From positions 1 through 40,667 of the forward strand of contig NZ_PYBW01000008.1 in assembly GCF_003205575.1 (NCBI RefSeq): a stretch of DNA of 40,667 bases, given 5' to 3'. The notes under the pieces are model-generated. The model was given only the letters and a program-made list of their open reading frames with translations, made no database searches and was not told where the DNA came from. The translations under genes and the position numbers were made by a program. This stretch comes from Streptomyces tateyamensis. GTDB lineage: Bacteria > Actinomycetota > Actinomycetes > Streptomycetales > Streptomycetaceae. Position 1 is the stretch's first letter, and each line of letters begins with the position of its first letter. Shown here piece by piece: positions 7,141 to 14,886 of this stretch.

Positions 7141-8363
7141 GCTGGGGCGACAGCCGGCCGGACGGCCTGATGAGCGGCTGGGCGCGGGCGGCATTGCTCG
7201 CAGCCGTCGTGATCGGGGCCTTCATCGAGGTCAGCACGGTGCACCGGCACCACGGCTGGCTGGTGGATGGGCTGGCCCTCGCGGCAGTAGGGCTGGCCGG
7301 CGCGGCGGCCGCGCTGGGGTCCGAGGCCGCCGCGACGCTCGCCCGACAGCCGGAGCGGCAGCGGGAGTGGCGCGAGCGCGAGCACGACCGCGAGCCCCGG
7401 ACCGAGTTGACGGTTCCGGTCTGCCGCTACGTCGCAGCACCGGCCGGGCCGGCGGCCCAGCCTGCGCGGCCCCGGCCGTTCCTGCGCGAGCGGCCGACCG
7501 ACCTGAGCGTTCCGCGCTTCGGCGACGGCGCCCGCGCGCAGGGTTACCCCTGGCTGCTGCCGGAGCGCACGGTACAGAACGGGATCGCCGCCGACGAAGC
7601 CACCGTCGGTGCCCTCACCATCCGTGCCGCCTCCGTCGTCGGGCCGGGCCACCGGTGCAGCCAGCCGGCCGAGCCGCGACAGGACTCCTACCGCATCGGG
7701 CGCAGCCGGGACAGCCGGTACGCGATCGTGGCCGTGGCCGACGGACTGTCAAGCGCCGTCTGGTCGGATGCCGGGGCCACCACCGCCTCCAGCCAGGCCG
7801 TCACGCTGCTGCGCGAGCAGATCGAGGCCGTGGGCTTCGACCGGATCGACGTCAAGGGGTTGTACGGGCAGATCGCGAACTCAGTCGCCGCGCATGCGGC
7901 CGGACGCCGCGTCAGCACCTCGCAGGTGGCCACCGTGCTGATCACCGCGGTGATCGCCGAGCCGGACGCGAACGGCGTGGCGCAGGCATGGGTCGGGTGG
8001 CTCGGCGACAGTTCGGCCTGGACGCTCGACCCGCGCGCCGCGCTGTGGCAGTTCTCCGCCGGCGAGGCCAAGGACCGCGCGGCCGCGGTGGTCTCGAACG
8101 AGGTCGCCGGGCGACTGCCGGACACGCCGGAGCTGGCCGCGGACGGGTACGTCACCCTGGTGCCCGGTGCCGCCCTCGCCCTGGTTACGGACGGTATCGG
8201 CGACGCGTGGGCGGACCGGGCGGGAAACGTCAACGAGTACTTCGCGAACGCCTGGCACTCGCCGGTGCCGGCCACCCGGTTCACCGCTGACGTCGGCTTC
8301 GACGCGCCGCAGTGCCTCGACGACCGCACCGCCGTCGTGGTGTGGAACGGCGGCGGGGCATGA
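7137..8363 (+). CDS. PP2C-family protein phosphatase with two N-terminal membrane helices (TerY-P triad)
   Basis: 408 residues; the GTG start overlaps the previous stop by four bases. Two hydrophobic helices (about 15-35 and 42-62) are followed by a basic stretch. The PP2C fold runs from about 160 to 405, with metal-binding acidic motifs RQDSY (Asp183), VADGLSS (Asp202), LGDSSAW (Asp291), LVTDGIGDAW and the closing DDRTAVVVW. It should remove phosphate from Ser/Thr targets at the membrane. With the next two genes it forms the PP2C - kinase - TerY-like vWA set known as the TerY-P triad, akin to E. coli YegK/YegI/YegL. Its likely substrates are the neighbouring kinases and FHA-bound phosphoproteins. 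Confidence 0.85.
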   Translation: MSWGDSRPDGLMSGWARAALLAAVVIGAFIEVSTVHRHHGWLVDGLALAAVGLAGAAAALGSEAAATLARQPERQREWREREHDREPRTELTVPVCRYVAAPAGPAAQPARPRPFLRERPTDLSVPRFGDGARAQGYPWLLPERTVQNGIAADEATVGALTIRAASVVGPGHRCSQPAEPRQDSYRIGRSRDSRYAIVAVADGLSSAVWSDAGATTASSQAVTLLREQIEAVGFDRIDVKGLYGQIANSVAAHAAGRRVSTSQVATVLITAVIAEPDANGVAQAWVGWLGDSSAWTLDPRAALWQFSAGEAKDRAAAVVSNEVAGRLPDTPELAADGYVTLVPGAALALVTDGIGDAWADRAGNVNEYFANAWHSPVPATRFTADVGFDAPQCLDDRTAVVVWNGGGA

Positions 8364-9580
8364 CCGACTCCGTCCGCACCGTCGGTGGCGCAGACCGAGA
8401 CGGCGGCAACAGCACCAGCGCCAACGGCATCAGCGCCAGCGGCAGCGGCGCCAGCGGCAACGGCGGCCCCGCGGAGGATCCGCGCGGCTGGGCGCTGCCG
8501 CGGGCCGTGGCTCTCGGCGATCTCGGACCGCTGGCCGAGCCGATCTCCGAACACAACGGCCAGGCCGTCGCCGTAAGGCCGCTGACGGACCATCCGGGCT
8601 GGCTGGCCAAGCTCTACCGGTCGGACCTGCACCCGGAGGACGCCCGCCGGATCGACCTGTTGATCTCGGCTCCGGACAAGCTGCCGCAGGCGGACCGGGC
8701 CGCCCTGTACGCCGAGACCTGCTGGCCAGCGGCCCGGATCCACGGGCCCGACAACCCGGCCGTCGGATGCGTGATCCCGATGGCGCCCGAGCAGTACCGT
8801 GCCGAGCTGCGGCGCGGCAAGTTCAGCGAGCGCCGGTTCGTCGAGATCGACTGGCTGGCGAAGTCCGACGAGTCGATCCGGGGCGTCGGACTGCCGGGCC
8901 CCGGCCTCGAGGGCCGGCTGGCCGCCTGTCGCCGACTGACACAGCTGGCGGCGATCCTGGAAGCCCTGGAGCTGGTCTACTCGGACTGGTCGTTCTCCAA
9001 CGCCTTCTGGAGCCCGGAGCGGCGTTCCGTCTACCTGATCGACGTCGACGGCTGTCAGCCGAAGAAGATGCCCGACCTCCACCAGCCGAACTGGGCCGAC
9101 CCGCTCACGCCGCCGGGCACCGACGCGGACCAGTACACCGACCGCTACCGGCTCGGCCTGCTCGTCGCCAAGTGCCTGACCGGCCACCGCGATGCGCGCG
9201 CCTTCCACACCGTCGCCGAGTCCCTGCGGCAGGCCCAGCCGGCCGTCTGCGAGGTGCTGCTGGACATGCTGCTCGCGACCGATCGGGAACGACGGCCCGC
9301 AGCAGCCCAGTTGAACCAGGCGCTGAACAACGGCCCCTACCTCAGGGCCGCGCCGCGACCGACGCGCAGCCCGCTGCCCGAGCTGCCTCCCGTGCTGGCC
9401 GCTCCGCCCGTACTGCCCGTGCGGTCCGTGCCGTCCGAAGTGCCGGTGAGCCCGCAGCCCGCCGACACCGGGACGACCGGGGCCACGCAGAAGCCTGCGG
9501 CTGCCTCGCACGCCGCGTGGATCTTCGTGATCGTCCTAGCCGCGATCTTGCTCGTCATCATCGTCGCCGCCAACCACTAG
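8360..9580 (+). CDS. Atypical protein kinase of the TerY-P triad (YegI-like)
   Basis: 406 residues; ATG at 8360 overlaps the phosphatase stop. A low-complexity Ser/Gly/Asn head of about 36 residues precedes a kinase-like fold. A candidate ATP-binding Lys lies in LAKLYR (84), the catalytic loop is reduced to YSDWSFSNAFW (Asp209, Asn214), and DVDG (228-231) stands for DFG. These departures from HRD and DFG are typical of the YegI-like kinases that pair with PP2C and vWA proteins. A Pro-rich linker leads to a C-terminal membrane helix (WIFVIVLAAILLVIIVAA), so it is tail-anchored. It probably phosphorylates a component that the PP2C partner resets. Confidence 0.8.
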   Translation: MTDSVRTVGGADRDGGNSTSANGISASGSGASGNGGPAEDPRGWALPRAVALGDLGPLAEPISEHNGQAVAVRPLTDHPGWLAKLYRSDLHPEDARRIDLLISAPDKLPQADRAALYAETCWPAARIHGPDNPAVGCVIPMAPEQYRAELRRGKFSERRFVEIDWLAKSDESIRGVGLPGPGLEGRLAACRRLTQLAAILEALELVYSDWSFSNAFWSPERRSVYLIDVDGCQPKKMPDLHQPNWADPLTPPGTDADQYTDRYRLGLLVAKCLTGHRDARAFHTVAESLRQAQPAVCEVLLDMLLATDRERRPAAAQLNQALNNGPYLRAAPRPTRSPLPELPPVLAAPPVLPVRSVPSEVPVSPQPADTGTTGATQKPAAASHAAWIFVIVLAAILLVIIVAANH

Positions 9581-9594
9581 CTCAGAGGTGCCCC

Positions 9595-10245
9595 ATGTCA
9601 CTCTGCCTGCCCACCTACGTGGTGATCGACGCGTCCTCGTCGATGAAGCCGCACGAGGCAGTGCTCAACGCGACCCTCTCGCGTCTGCACTACAACCTGG
9701 CGACCAATCCGCGCGTCTCGGAGTTCGCCCGGGTCAGCGTGGTCGCCTTCTCCACCGACGTGCACGTGGTGATCCCGATGTCGGACATGGAGCAGGTGCC
9801 GACCATGCCCGAGGTGATCTGCGGCGGACGCACGGAGTACGGCAAGACCTTCGAGCGGTTGCGGCAGTGCATCGAACAGGACGTCAGCACCCTGCGGGCG
9901 CAGCACTACAGCGTGCTGCGGCCGACGATCTTCTTCCTGACCGACGGCGGTCCGACCGACGCGCTGTGGCAGAACTCCTTCCGCGCGCTGGTCGACCGGA
10001 GTTGGCCGCGCCACCCGCACGTGATCGCCTACGGCTTCGGCGACGCCCAGCGCACCGTGCTGGAACGGGTGGCCACCAAGGCGTTGTTCATCGCCGACGG
10101 TTCGGACACCGAGTCGGCGCTGAGCGGAGCGATCTCCGGCCTGCTCAACAGCCTGATCGCCTCGTCCAAGACCGGTCAGATGCAGATTGCCACCGACGTC
10201 AAGGGCTTCGAGTACGTCCAGGTCGCCCAGGAATACGTGGACTGA
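9595..10245 (+). CDS. TerY-like von Willebrand factor A protein
   Basis: 216 residues from ATG 9595, with AGAGG upstream and 14 bp after the kinase stop. It is a single vWA domain with an intact MIDAS site: DASSS (Asp12, Ser14, Ser16), Thr80 in GGRTEYG and Asp117 in FLTDGGPTD. TerY-like proteins bind a divalent metal and act as assembly scaffolds. Together with the PP2C and kinase this completes a TerY-P triad, here not accompanied by TerC/TerD genes in view. The C-terminus (KGFEYVQVAQEYVD) carries no amyloid-like motif, so linkage to the motif-bearing genes rests on shared operon and direction. Confidence 0.88.
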   Translation: MSLCLPTYVVIDASSSMKPHEAVLNATLSRLHYNLATNPRVSEFARVSVVAFSTDVHVVIPMSDMEQVPTMPEVICGGRTEYGKTFERLRQCIEQDVSTLRAQHYSVLRPTIFFLTDGGPTDALWQNSFRALVDRSWPRHPHVIAYGFGDAQRTVLERVATKALFIADGSDTESALSGAISGLLNSLIASSKTGQMQIATDVKGFEYVQVAQEYVD

Positions 10246-10247
10246 GC

Positions 10248-10649
10248 ATGGATGCCGACTCGCGTTCCACCGCGCCCCGAGCGCTGCGCGCCTCCGTCCT
10301 CCTCGCGGTGCTGGCCGCGCTGCTGCTCGCCCTGGGCGGAGCCGTCGAGGCGGTGGGCAACCTCCCCGGCCCCTCGGTGAAGGCGCCCGGGGGTAGCCCG
10401 CTCCCGGCGTCGCCGGTACCGTCGAGCCCCGCCCTCCCTCATCCGTCCGCGACACCGTCGCCTACCGTGGCGCCGTCACCTACCGTGGCGTCGTCGCCTA
10501 CCTGCCCGCCCTCGGCCTCACCCGCCTCACCATCTGAGCCCACGACGACTGCCGCCAGCAGGGAGCGTCTGCCGGGGCACATGCAGACAGGACGAGGAGG
10601 CTCGTGCCGAGAAGCAGGGCCCACAGCGGAGTCAGGAACAGCTGGATGA
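10248..10649 (+). CDS. Small membrane protein with Pro/Ser/Thr-rich tail
   Basis: 133 residues, starting two bases after the TerY-like stop. One membrane helix (LRASVLLAVLAALLLALGG) near residues 14-35 is followed by a Pro/Ser/Thr-rich stretch with repeats such as SPTVAPSPTVASSPT, typical of an extended external tail. The family is not recognised. The last part runs into the end of the convergent gene at 10632, so the stop is plausible but the C-terminal 30 residues look less protein-like. Position suggests it belongs to the triad operon. Confidence 0.5.
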   Translation: MDADSRSTAPRALRASVLLAVLAALLLALGGAVEAVGNLPGPSVKAPGGSPLPASPVPSSPALPHPSATPSPTVAPSPTVASSPTCPPSASPASPSEPTTTAASRERLPGHMQTGRGGSCREAGPTAESGTAG

Positions 10650-11045
10650 GCGGACCGCCGCCTCGGCGCACGCGACATCATCCGCCGGGTCGGCCGCCCC
10701 GCTGACCCCGAGCCCCCCGATCACCGTCCCGTCCGGGCCGCGCAGCGGGAGCCCGCCTCCGAAGATCACGAACCGTCCCTGGGCGGCGGCGTGCAGGCCG
10801 CACAGCGGGCCGCCGGGGGCAGCGGCGATGGCGAGTTCGTGGGTCGCGGCGCGGTTGGCGACGGCGGTGTAGGCCTTGTCGGGGGCCAGTACGGTGCCGG
10901 CGATCTCGGCCCCGTCCATCCTGGCGAAGGCGAGCAGGTTGCCGCCGGCGTCCACCACCGCGGCGCTGACCCGCAGGCCGCGCTCGGCCGCGGCCCCGAT
11001 GGCGGCGGCGCAGAGCCGCTGAGCAGTGGCGAGGTCGAGGTGCAT
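10632..11045 (-). CDS. GlcG/HbpS-family small protein
   Basis: 137 residues when started at the ATG at 11045, which matches the usual 135-150 residue size; the frame stays open to 11195. Family pattern is clear: LDLATAQRLCAAAIGAAAE at the start, VVDAGGNLLAFARMDGA in the core, DKAYTA, FGGGLPLR, and IGGLGVSGA near the end. GlcG/HbpS proteins form octamers; HbpS binds haem and feeds a two-component sensor, while other members sit in glycolate or diol pathways. There is no signal peptide and no sensor kinase beside it, so a haem role is not implied. Confidence 0.85.
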   Translation of the reverse strand: MHLDLATAQRLCAAAIGAAAERGLRVSAAVVDAGGNLLAFARMDGAEIAGTVLAPDKAYTAVANRAATHELAIAAAPGGPLCGLHAAAQGRFVIFGGGLPLRGPDGTVIGGLGVSGAADPADDVACAEAAVRSSSCS

Positions 11046-11198
11046 GAGGCCAGCTTCACGGGCGGCCACCGGGCCCGGTACTGCGCGGATGTCAGCGGCT
11101 CGGCGGCGGCCCTTACAGTCCGTCAGAAAATCTCGGCGAGGCGGCGCAGCCTCGGCGATCTCCTCCGACAGTGGCAGGAACGAGGACCTCGACACACC

Positions 11199-11461
11199 TC
11201 ATTCCTGCTGGTCAGAGGCTTCGAGGACTTGACGATCGACTTCGGGGTGGCCGAGGAGGCGTTGGAGGCCGCGCCCGAGGCCGGGGGCGGGATTACGGTC
11301 GCCGGCGGCCCGATGAGAGGAACCACGTACCCGCGCCCGGTCAGACTGCGGCTGGACCGGCTCGCGTGCCCCCGCAGCACGCACTGCGTCCAGCCCTCCG
11401 GTGCCTGCGCGACGACCTCCGCCGCGATCTGCCGCGCCGCATGTTCTATCGCCAGGTCCAT
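11199..11461 (-). pseudogene. Possible frameshifted small gene, unknown family
   Basis: An ATG at 11461 with GAGAGGG before it opens a plausible N-terminus (MDLAIEHAARQIAAEVVAQA, then EGWTQCVLRG). After about 55 residues the frame becomes implausible. Another frame then reads PGLGRGLQRLLGHPEVDRQV and stops at 11199. A single base change in length around 11270-11300 would join them. The unshifted frame runs to 11123. Family not recognised. Confidence 0.35.
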
Positions 11462-11619
11462 GCCTGCCCTCTCGTCCGCGCTGTTCGGACGATCATGTCA
11501 GCAGGCGGCGACAGAGCGATCGGGCGTTTACCATCGCGCAGGGCCCGTCCGCGCCGACCCGGCGAACCTGCCGCGCGGACTGAGGACTTCACATCCACGG
11601 GCGCCGCGCCTCGCGCCGC

Positions 11620-12189
11620 CTACGCCTGCCGCAGCTCCCACTGTTCCTTCGTGATCTCGTACCGCACACCCCCGTGCTCGGAACCCTCGACCGCCATCAT
11701 GTCGTCCGGCGTGGGGAGGCTCTCCACGAGCGTCATCCCGAGCTTCTCCATGACGTTGCGCGAGGGGCGGTTCACGGTCATCGTCTCGGCCCAGACCATG
11801 CGGATGCCGAGATCACCGAACCCCTTCGCCAGCAGTGCCTGCGAGACCTCGGTGGCGTAGCCCCGGCCCCAGGCGGCCTGGCGCAGGCGGTAGCCGAGTT
11901 CGGCCTCCTCACGCGGGCCGCCGCGCAGCGGACGCAGGCAGAACCAGCCGACGAACGCGCCGCCGTCCTTCTCGTACGCGGCGAACAGGCCGAGGTCGTG
12001 ATCCCAGCGCTCGTAGCCGGCGAGGATGCTGGGGATGGCGCGGTCGCGGACCTCCTCCGGCGGGGTCGCAGCGCCCCCGGTCAGGTAGCGCATCACCGCC
12101 GGGTCGCTGTCCAACTCGATCAGCAGGTCCGCGTCGGCGGCGGTGAAGGGGCGCAGGGTCAGGCGCTCGGACTCGAGGTAGGTGGTCAC
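11620..12189 (-). CDS. GNAT N-acetyltransferase, RimJ/RimL-like
   Basis: 189 residues, full length for the class. The start LESERLTLRPFTAADADLL and the acetyl-CoA motif RLRQAAWGRGYATEVSQAL, followed by NRPSRNVMEKLGM, are characteristic of RimJ/RimL-type acetyltransferases. These acetylate protein N-termini, antibiotics or small amines using acetyl-CoA; the substrate cannot be read from sequence. It stands alone on the minus strand between unrelated genes. Confidence 0.88.
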   Translation of the reverse strand: MTTYLESERLTLRPFTAADADLLIELDSDPAVMRYLTGGAATPPEEVRDRAIPSILAGYERWDHDLGLFAAYEKDGGAFVGWFCLRPLRGGPREEAELGYRLRQAAWGRGYATEVSQALLAKGFGDLGIRMVWAETMTVNRPSRNVMEKLGMTLVESLPTPDDMMAVEGSEHGGVRYEITKEQWELRQA

Positions 12190-12246
12190 GTCGGGATCAT
12201 GGACGAGACGGGTCGCCCGGTCCAGGGGTTTTTCGGGCCGCGCCTG

Positions 12247-12468
12247 TCACCCGGCCTGGTACTTGCCTGTCTCCCGGTCGCGGTAGATCGCACCCGACTT
12301 GCGCAGCTGCTCCAGGTCCCGCCGCACGGTGCGCGGGTCGGGCTCGACCACATAGCTCGCGCGGGCGCGCACCCAGTCCCAGGCGCCGCCGTCCTGTCGC
12401 ATCGCCTGAAGGAGCTGGTCGCGCCTCTCGATGGCGGAGGTGGGCGCGTCGGGGGTGTTCTCGTTCAT
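12247..12468 (-). CDS. Small winged-helix (DeoR-like) protein, start uncertain
   Basis: 73 residues from the ATG at 12468. The segment RRDQLLQAMRQDGGAWDWVR followed by PDPRTVRRDLEQLRKSGAI looks like a minimal DeoR-type helix-turn-helix with a short wing ending in GKYQAG. The reading frame is open further upstream through an ATG at 12570 to around 12640, and that stretch also reads as plausible protein (TVQYHAAGAPTATGTFERTV), so the true product may be longer. It could be a small DNA-binding regulator or part of a larger protein with an unusual start. Confidence 0.5.
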   Translation of the reverse strand: MNENTPDAPTSAIERRDQLLQAMRQDGGAWDWVRARASYVVEPDPRTVRRDLEQLRKSGAIYRDRETGKYQAG

Positions 12469-12632
12469 GGGCCTCATTCTGGCCCAGTACCGTTGCACCT
12501 CCCAACTCCGCTCCGGGCTGTCAGAGCCGCACCGCCCGTGTTCTTCGCCGGGGCGTTCCGTGGCCGGCATGGTGACCGTCCGCTCGAAGGTTCCGGTGGC
12601 CGTGGGCGCGCCGGCGGCGTGGTACTGGACGG

Positions 12633-13202
12633 TTATGCCGGGTCCTCGGGGGCGAGGCGGTGGAACCGGCCGGCGTGGAAGACCAGCGGTGCCACCGTAT
12701 GGTCGGCGCCCAGCTCGTGGATCCGGAGCAGGACGATGTCGTGGTCGCCCGCCCGGACGAGGCGGTCGATGCTGCAGTCGAACCAGGCGCTCGCGCCCGT
12801 GAGCAGGACGGCGCCCTCGGGGGTGGCCCTCCAGTCGAGGCCCGCGAAGCGGTCGCCGCTGCGCGCGGCGAGCTGGCGGCAGGCGCTCTCCTGGTGGGCG
12901 CCGAGCACGCTGACGCCGATCCGGGCGCGGTCGCGCAGCAGGGGCCAGGTGGTGGACGTGTGCGCCACGCAGACCGAGACCAGCGCCGGGTCCAGGGAGA
13001 CGGAGGTGAACGAGCTGGCGGCGAGTCCGACCGGCGTGCCGTCGGCGAGGGCGGCGAGGGCGGTGACTCCCGTCGGGAACGTGCCGAACACCCGCCGAAG
13101 GTCCTCCGGCCGCAGGGACGGACCGGGGGACTGGGCCGGCGTCAGGACATGGTCCGGCCCCGGGCGGTGGCCACTGCGGCGCTGCGGACGGGTCGTGGTC
13201 AT
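12633..13202 (-). CDS. Flavin reductase-like, FMN-binding protein
   Basis: 189 residues; its ATG overlaps the stop of the LLM oxidoreductase gene, so they are translationally coupled. The flavin reductase fold is visible from LRRVFGTFPTGVTALAA through PVGLAASSFTSVSLDPALVS and SVLGAHQESACRQLA to GDHDIVLLRIHEL. Such proteins use NAD(P)H to reduce FMN and hand it to LLM monooxygenases, as SsuE does for SsuD. As the last gene of the SAM-IV-led unit, it probably feeds the monooxygenases upstream. It has an N-terminal extension of about 35 residues rich in Arg/Pro. Confidence 0.88.
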   Translation of the reverse strand: MTTTRPQRRSGHRPGPDHVLTPAQSPGPSLRPEDLRRVFGTFPTGVTALAALADGTPVGLAASSFTSVSLDPALVSVCVAHTSTTWPLLRDRARIGVSVLGAHQESACRQLAARSGDRFAGLDWRATPEGAVLLTGASAWFDCSIDRLVRAGDHDIVLLRIHELGADHTVAPLVFHAGRFHRLAPEDPA

Positions 13203-14329
13203 CGCCGGGCCCATTCCTCAGCCAGCAGCGCGTAGGAGCGTACCCGGTCCCGGTGCTGGTGGGTGATGGTGGTGATGATCAGTTCGTCCGCGCCGGTCGC
13301 GTCCCGGAGCGTCTCCAACTGGTCGGCGACCTGCCGTGGTGAGCCGACGAACTGGGTCTCGGTGCGGTCCGCGACCAGCGTCCGGTCCTCCTCGGTCCAG
13401 ACGTGGGCACGTGCCTCGTCTGGCGTGGGGAACTGGATCGCGCCCTCGCCGCTGCGGATGCTGCGCACCCACAGGCCGTAGCCGGTGGCCAGTTCTCGTG
13501 CGGCGGACTCGTCCCCGGCGACGACGACGTCCGCGGAGACGCTGACATGGGGCCGGTCCAGCTCGGTGGAGGGGGTGAAGGCCGCGCGGTAGCTCTCGGC
13601 GGCTTCCAGCACCGTGGCCGGGCTGACGTGGTAGTTCGCGGCGAAGCGCAGGCCGTTCGCGCCGGCGACCTCGGCACTGATCCCGGCGCTGCTGCCCAGG
13701 ATCCAGACCTGGATATCGGCGCCTTCCCCGGGCACGACGTGCGCCTCGACCCCGTCGGCGGAGACGTAGGTGCCCGCCAGTAGGGCCAGGATGTCGGCTA
13801 TCTGCTCGTCGTAGGGCTGGGATTCGGCGCCCGGCTGCTGGAGCAGCTTCTTGTGCAGGGCGAACTGCGGGGAGCGCAGCAGGTGCTCGAAGGAGAACCG
13901 CGCCGGGATCCGCAGGCCGTTCGGGGTGCGGCCGTCGGTGACGGGCGTCGCGCCCACCAGGGCTGCCTGTCGGCTGCTCGGCGCGGACCGCCCCCCGGAG
14001 CGGCCCAGGCCGAGGTCGAACCGGCCGGGGTGCAGGGCGTCGAGCAGCCCGAACTCCTCGACCGTGGACAGGGCGGTGCGGTGCCCGAGCTGGACCGCGC
14101 CGGCCCCGAGGCGGATCGTCGAGGTCGCGGCCGCAGTGAGGGCGAGGACGACGGCCGGGGAGGTGCCCGCCACCCCGGGGTTGAGGTGGTGCTCGGCGAA
14201 CCAGTAGCGGGTGTAGCCCAGTTGTTCGGCCTGCCGGGCCAGGTCGACACTGTTGCGCAGAGCCTGGGGCGCGGTGGAGCCGGAGGAGATCGGAACCAGG
14301 TCGAGAACCGTGAGCGGCGTGTTGGCCAT
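13199..14329 (-). CDS. LLM-class flavin-dependent oxidoreductase
   Basis: 376 residues from ATG 14329. It is a TIM-barrel luciferase-like enzyme with the N-terminal strand LTVLDLVPISSGSTAPQAL, AEHHLNPGVAGTSP, a substrate/flavin segment RIRLGAGAVQLGHRTALSTV-like, LGLGRSGGR and the C-terminal DELIITTITHQHRDRVRSYA. The opening is typical of the subgroup named luciferase-like oxidoreductase MsnO8. It would oxidise a substrate with FMNH2 supplied by the overlapping flavin reductase. It lies in the SAM-IV-controlled operon, so release of sulfur from organosulfur compounds is likely, though the exact substrate is open. An in-frame upstream extension to 14506 has no ribosome site and is rejected. Confidence 0.87.
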   Translation of the reverse strand: MANTPLTVLDLVPISSGSTAPQALRNSVDLARQAEQLGYTRYWFAEHHLNPGVAGTSPAVVLALTAAATSTIRLGAGAVQLGHRTALSTVEEFGLLDALHPGRFDLGLGRSGGRSAPSSRQAALVGATPVTDGRTPNGLRIPARFSFEHLLRSPQFALHKKLLQQPGAESQPYDEQIADILALLAGTYVSADGVEAHVVPGEGADIQVWILGSSAGISAEVAGANGLRFAANYHVSPATVLEAAESYRAAFTPSTELDRPHVSVSADVVVAGDESAARELATGYGLWVRSIRSGEGAIQFPTPDEARAHVWTEEDRTLVADRTETQFVGSPRQVADQLETLRDATGADELIITTITHQHRDRVRSYALLAEEWARR

Positions 14330-14342
14330 GGCGAGATCCTTG

Positions 14343-14558
14343 TCAGCGGGTGGCGGTCGTGGCCGTCGCCACCACCGGGCCCCAGGCCCATGGCGGGTCG
14401 GGGATCTCGCGGCGCAGCGTGGGGGCGATGTCGGACTGGAACAGCTCCAGGCTGTCCCGGTGCTGGGCGTCGGTGAGGCCGCCGGCCTCGGCGTGCAGGG
14501 GTACACCGGTCACCGGATCCGGGGCATGCACGATCAAGGTGATGGCCAGGAGCTTCAC
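14343..14558 (-). pseudogene. Collapsed LLM oxidoreductase: N- and C-terminal ends joined in frame
   Basis: The GTG at 14558 overlaps the preceding stop (GTGA) and gives only 71 residues. The first 19 (KLLAITLIVHAPDPVTG) look like the opening beta strand of an LLM oxidoreductase. From residue 26, GGLTDAQHRDSLELFQSDIA and PTLRREIPDPPW look like the C-terminal helix of the same class. About 300 central residues, including the barrel and flavin site, would be missing. The join is in frame, so a short peptide could still be made but cannot be an LLM enzyme. The deletion is inferred from family architecture. Confidence 0.6.
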
Positions 14559-14867
14559 GATGCCTCCGCCGCGTGGGTCCGGGCCCGGCGCGCTTCGCCG
14601 AGTCCGAGGTGGTCGCGCAGCGTCTCGCCCTCGTACTCGGTGCGGAACACGCCCCGCTCCTGGAGCAGCGGTACGACCGTGTCCGCGCAGGCGCAGCCCT
14701 TCGGCGAGGAAGAGGAAGTCGAACTTCGCCCGCTCGGCCGTGCGGGCGAGGTGGACGAAGGAGCTGAAGTCGATCTGGCTGCCGGCGGCCGGGTCACTCC
14801 ACACGGTGGTGTTGTTCACGCCGGGGAAGTGCGCGGCGAGATGGATCTGCTTGACAGGCTTGCTCAT
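14555..14867 (-). pseudogene. Collapsed NtaA/DszA-type FMN monooxygenase
   Basis: From ATG 14867 the frame reads the classic N-terminus of NtaA/SnaA/DszA-type monooxygenases: [20 protein letters not shown], then [20 protein letters not shown] and EGLRLR at about residue 61. Near 14690 the family sequence jumps, in another frame, to its C-terminal end [20 protein letters not shown] followed by ETLRDHLGL, stopping at 14555. About 330-380 residues are gone and the join is out of frame, so the gene is dead. It sits between the intact relative at 14887 and the second remnant, in the same SAM-IV unit. Confidence 0.78.
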
Positions 14868-14886
14868 GGCTCGTGCGGTCCTTCCG

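Noticed and set aside
10632..11195. Longer GlcG/HbpS-family start at 11195
   Set aside because: The added 50 residues have no family counterpart and no ribosome site; MHLDLATAQ matches the usual start.
13199..14506. Longer form of the LLM oxidoreductase starting at 14506
   Set aside because: The extra 59 residues are Pro/Ser/Arg-rich antisense-like sequence overlapping the collapsed gene; MANTPL at 14329 fits the family start.
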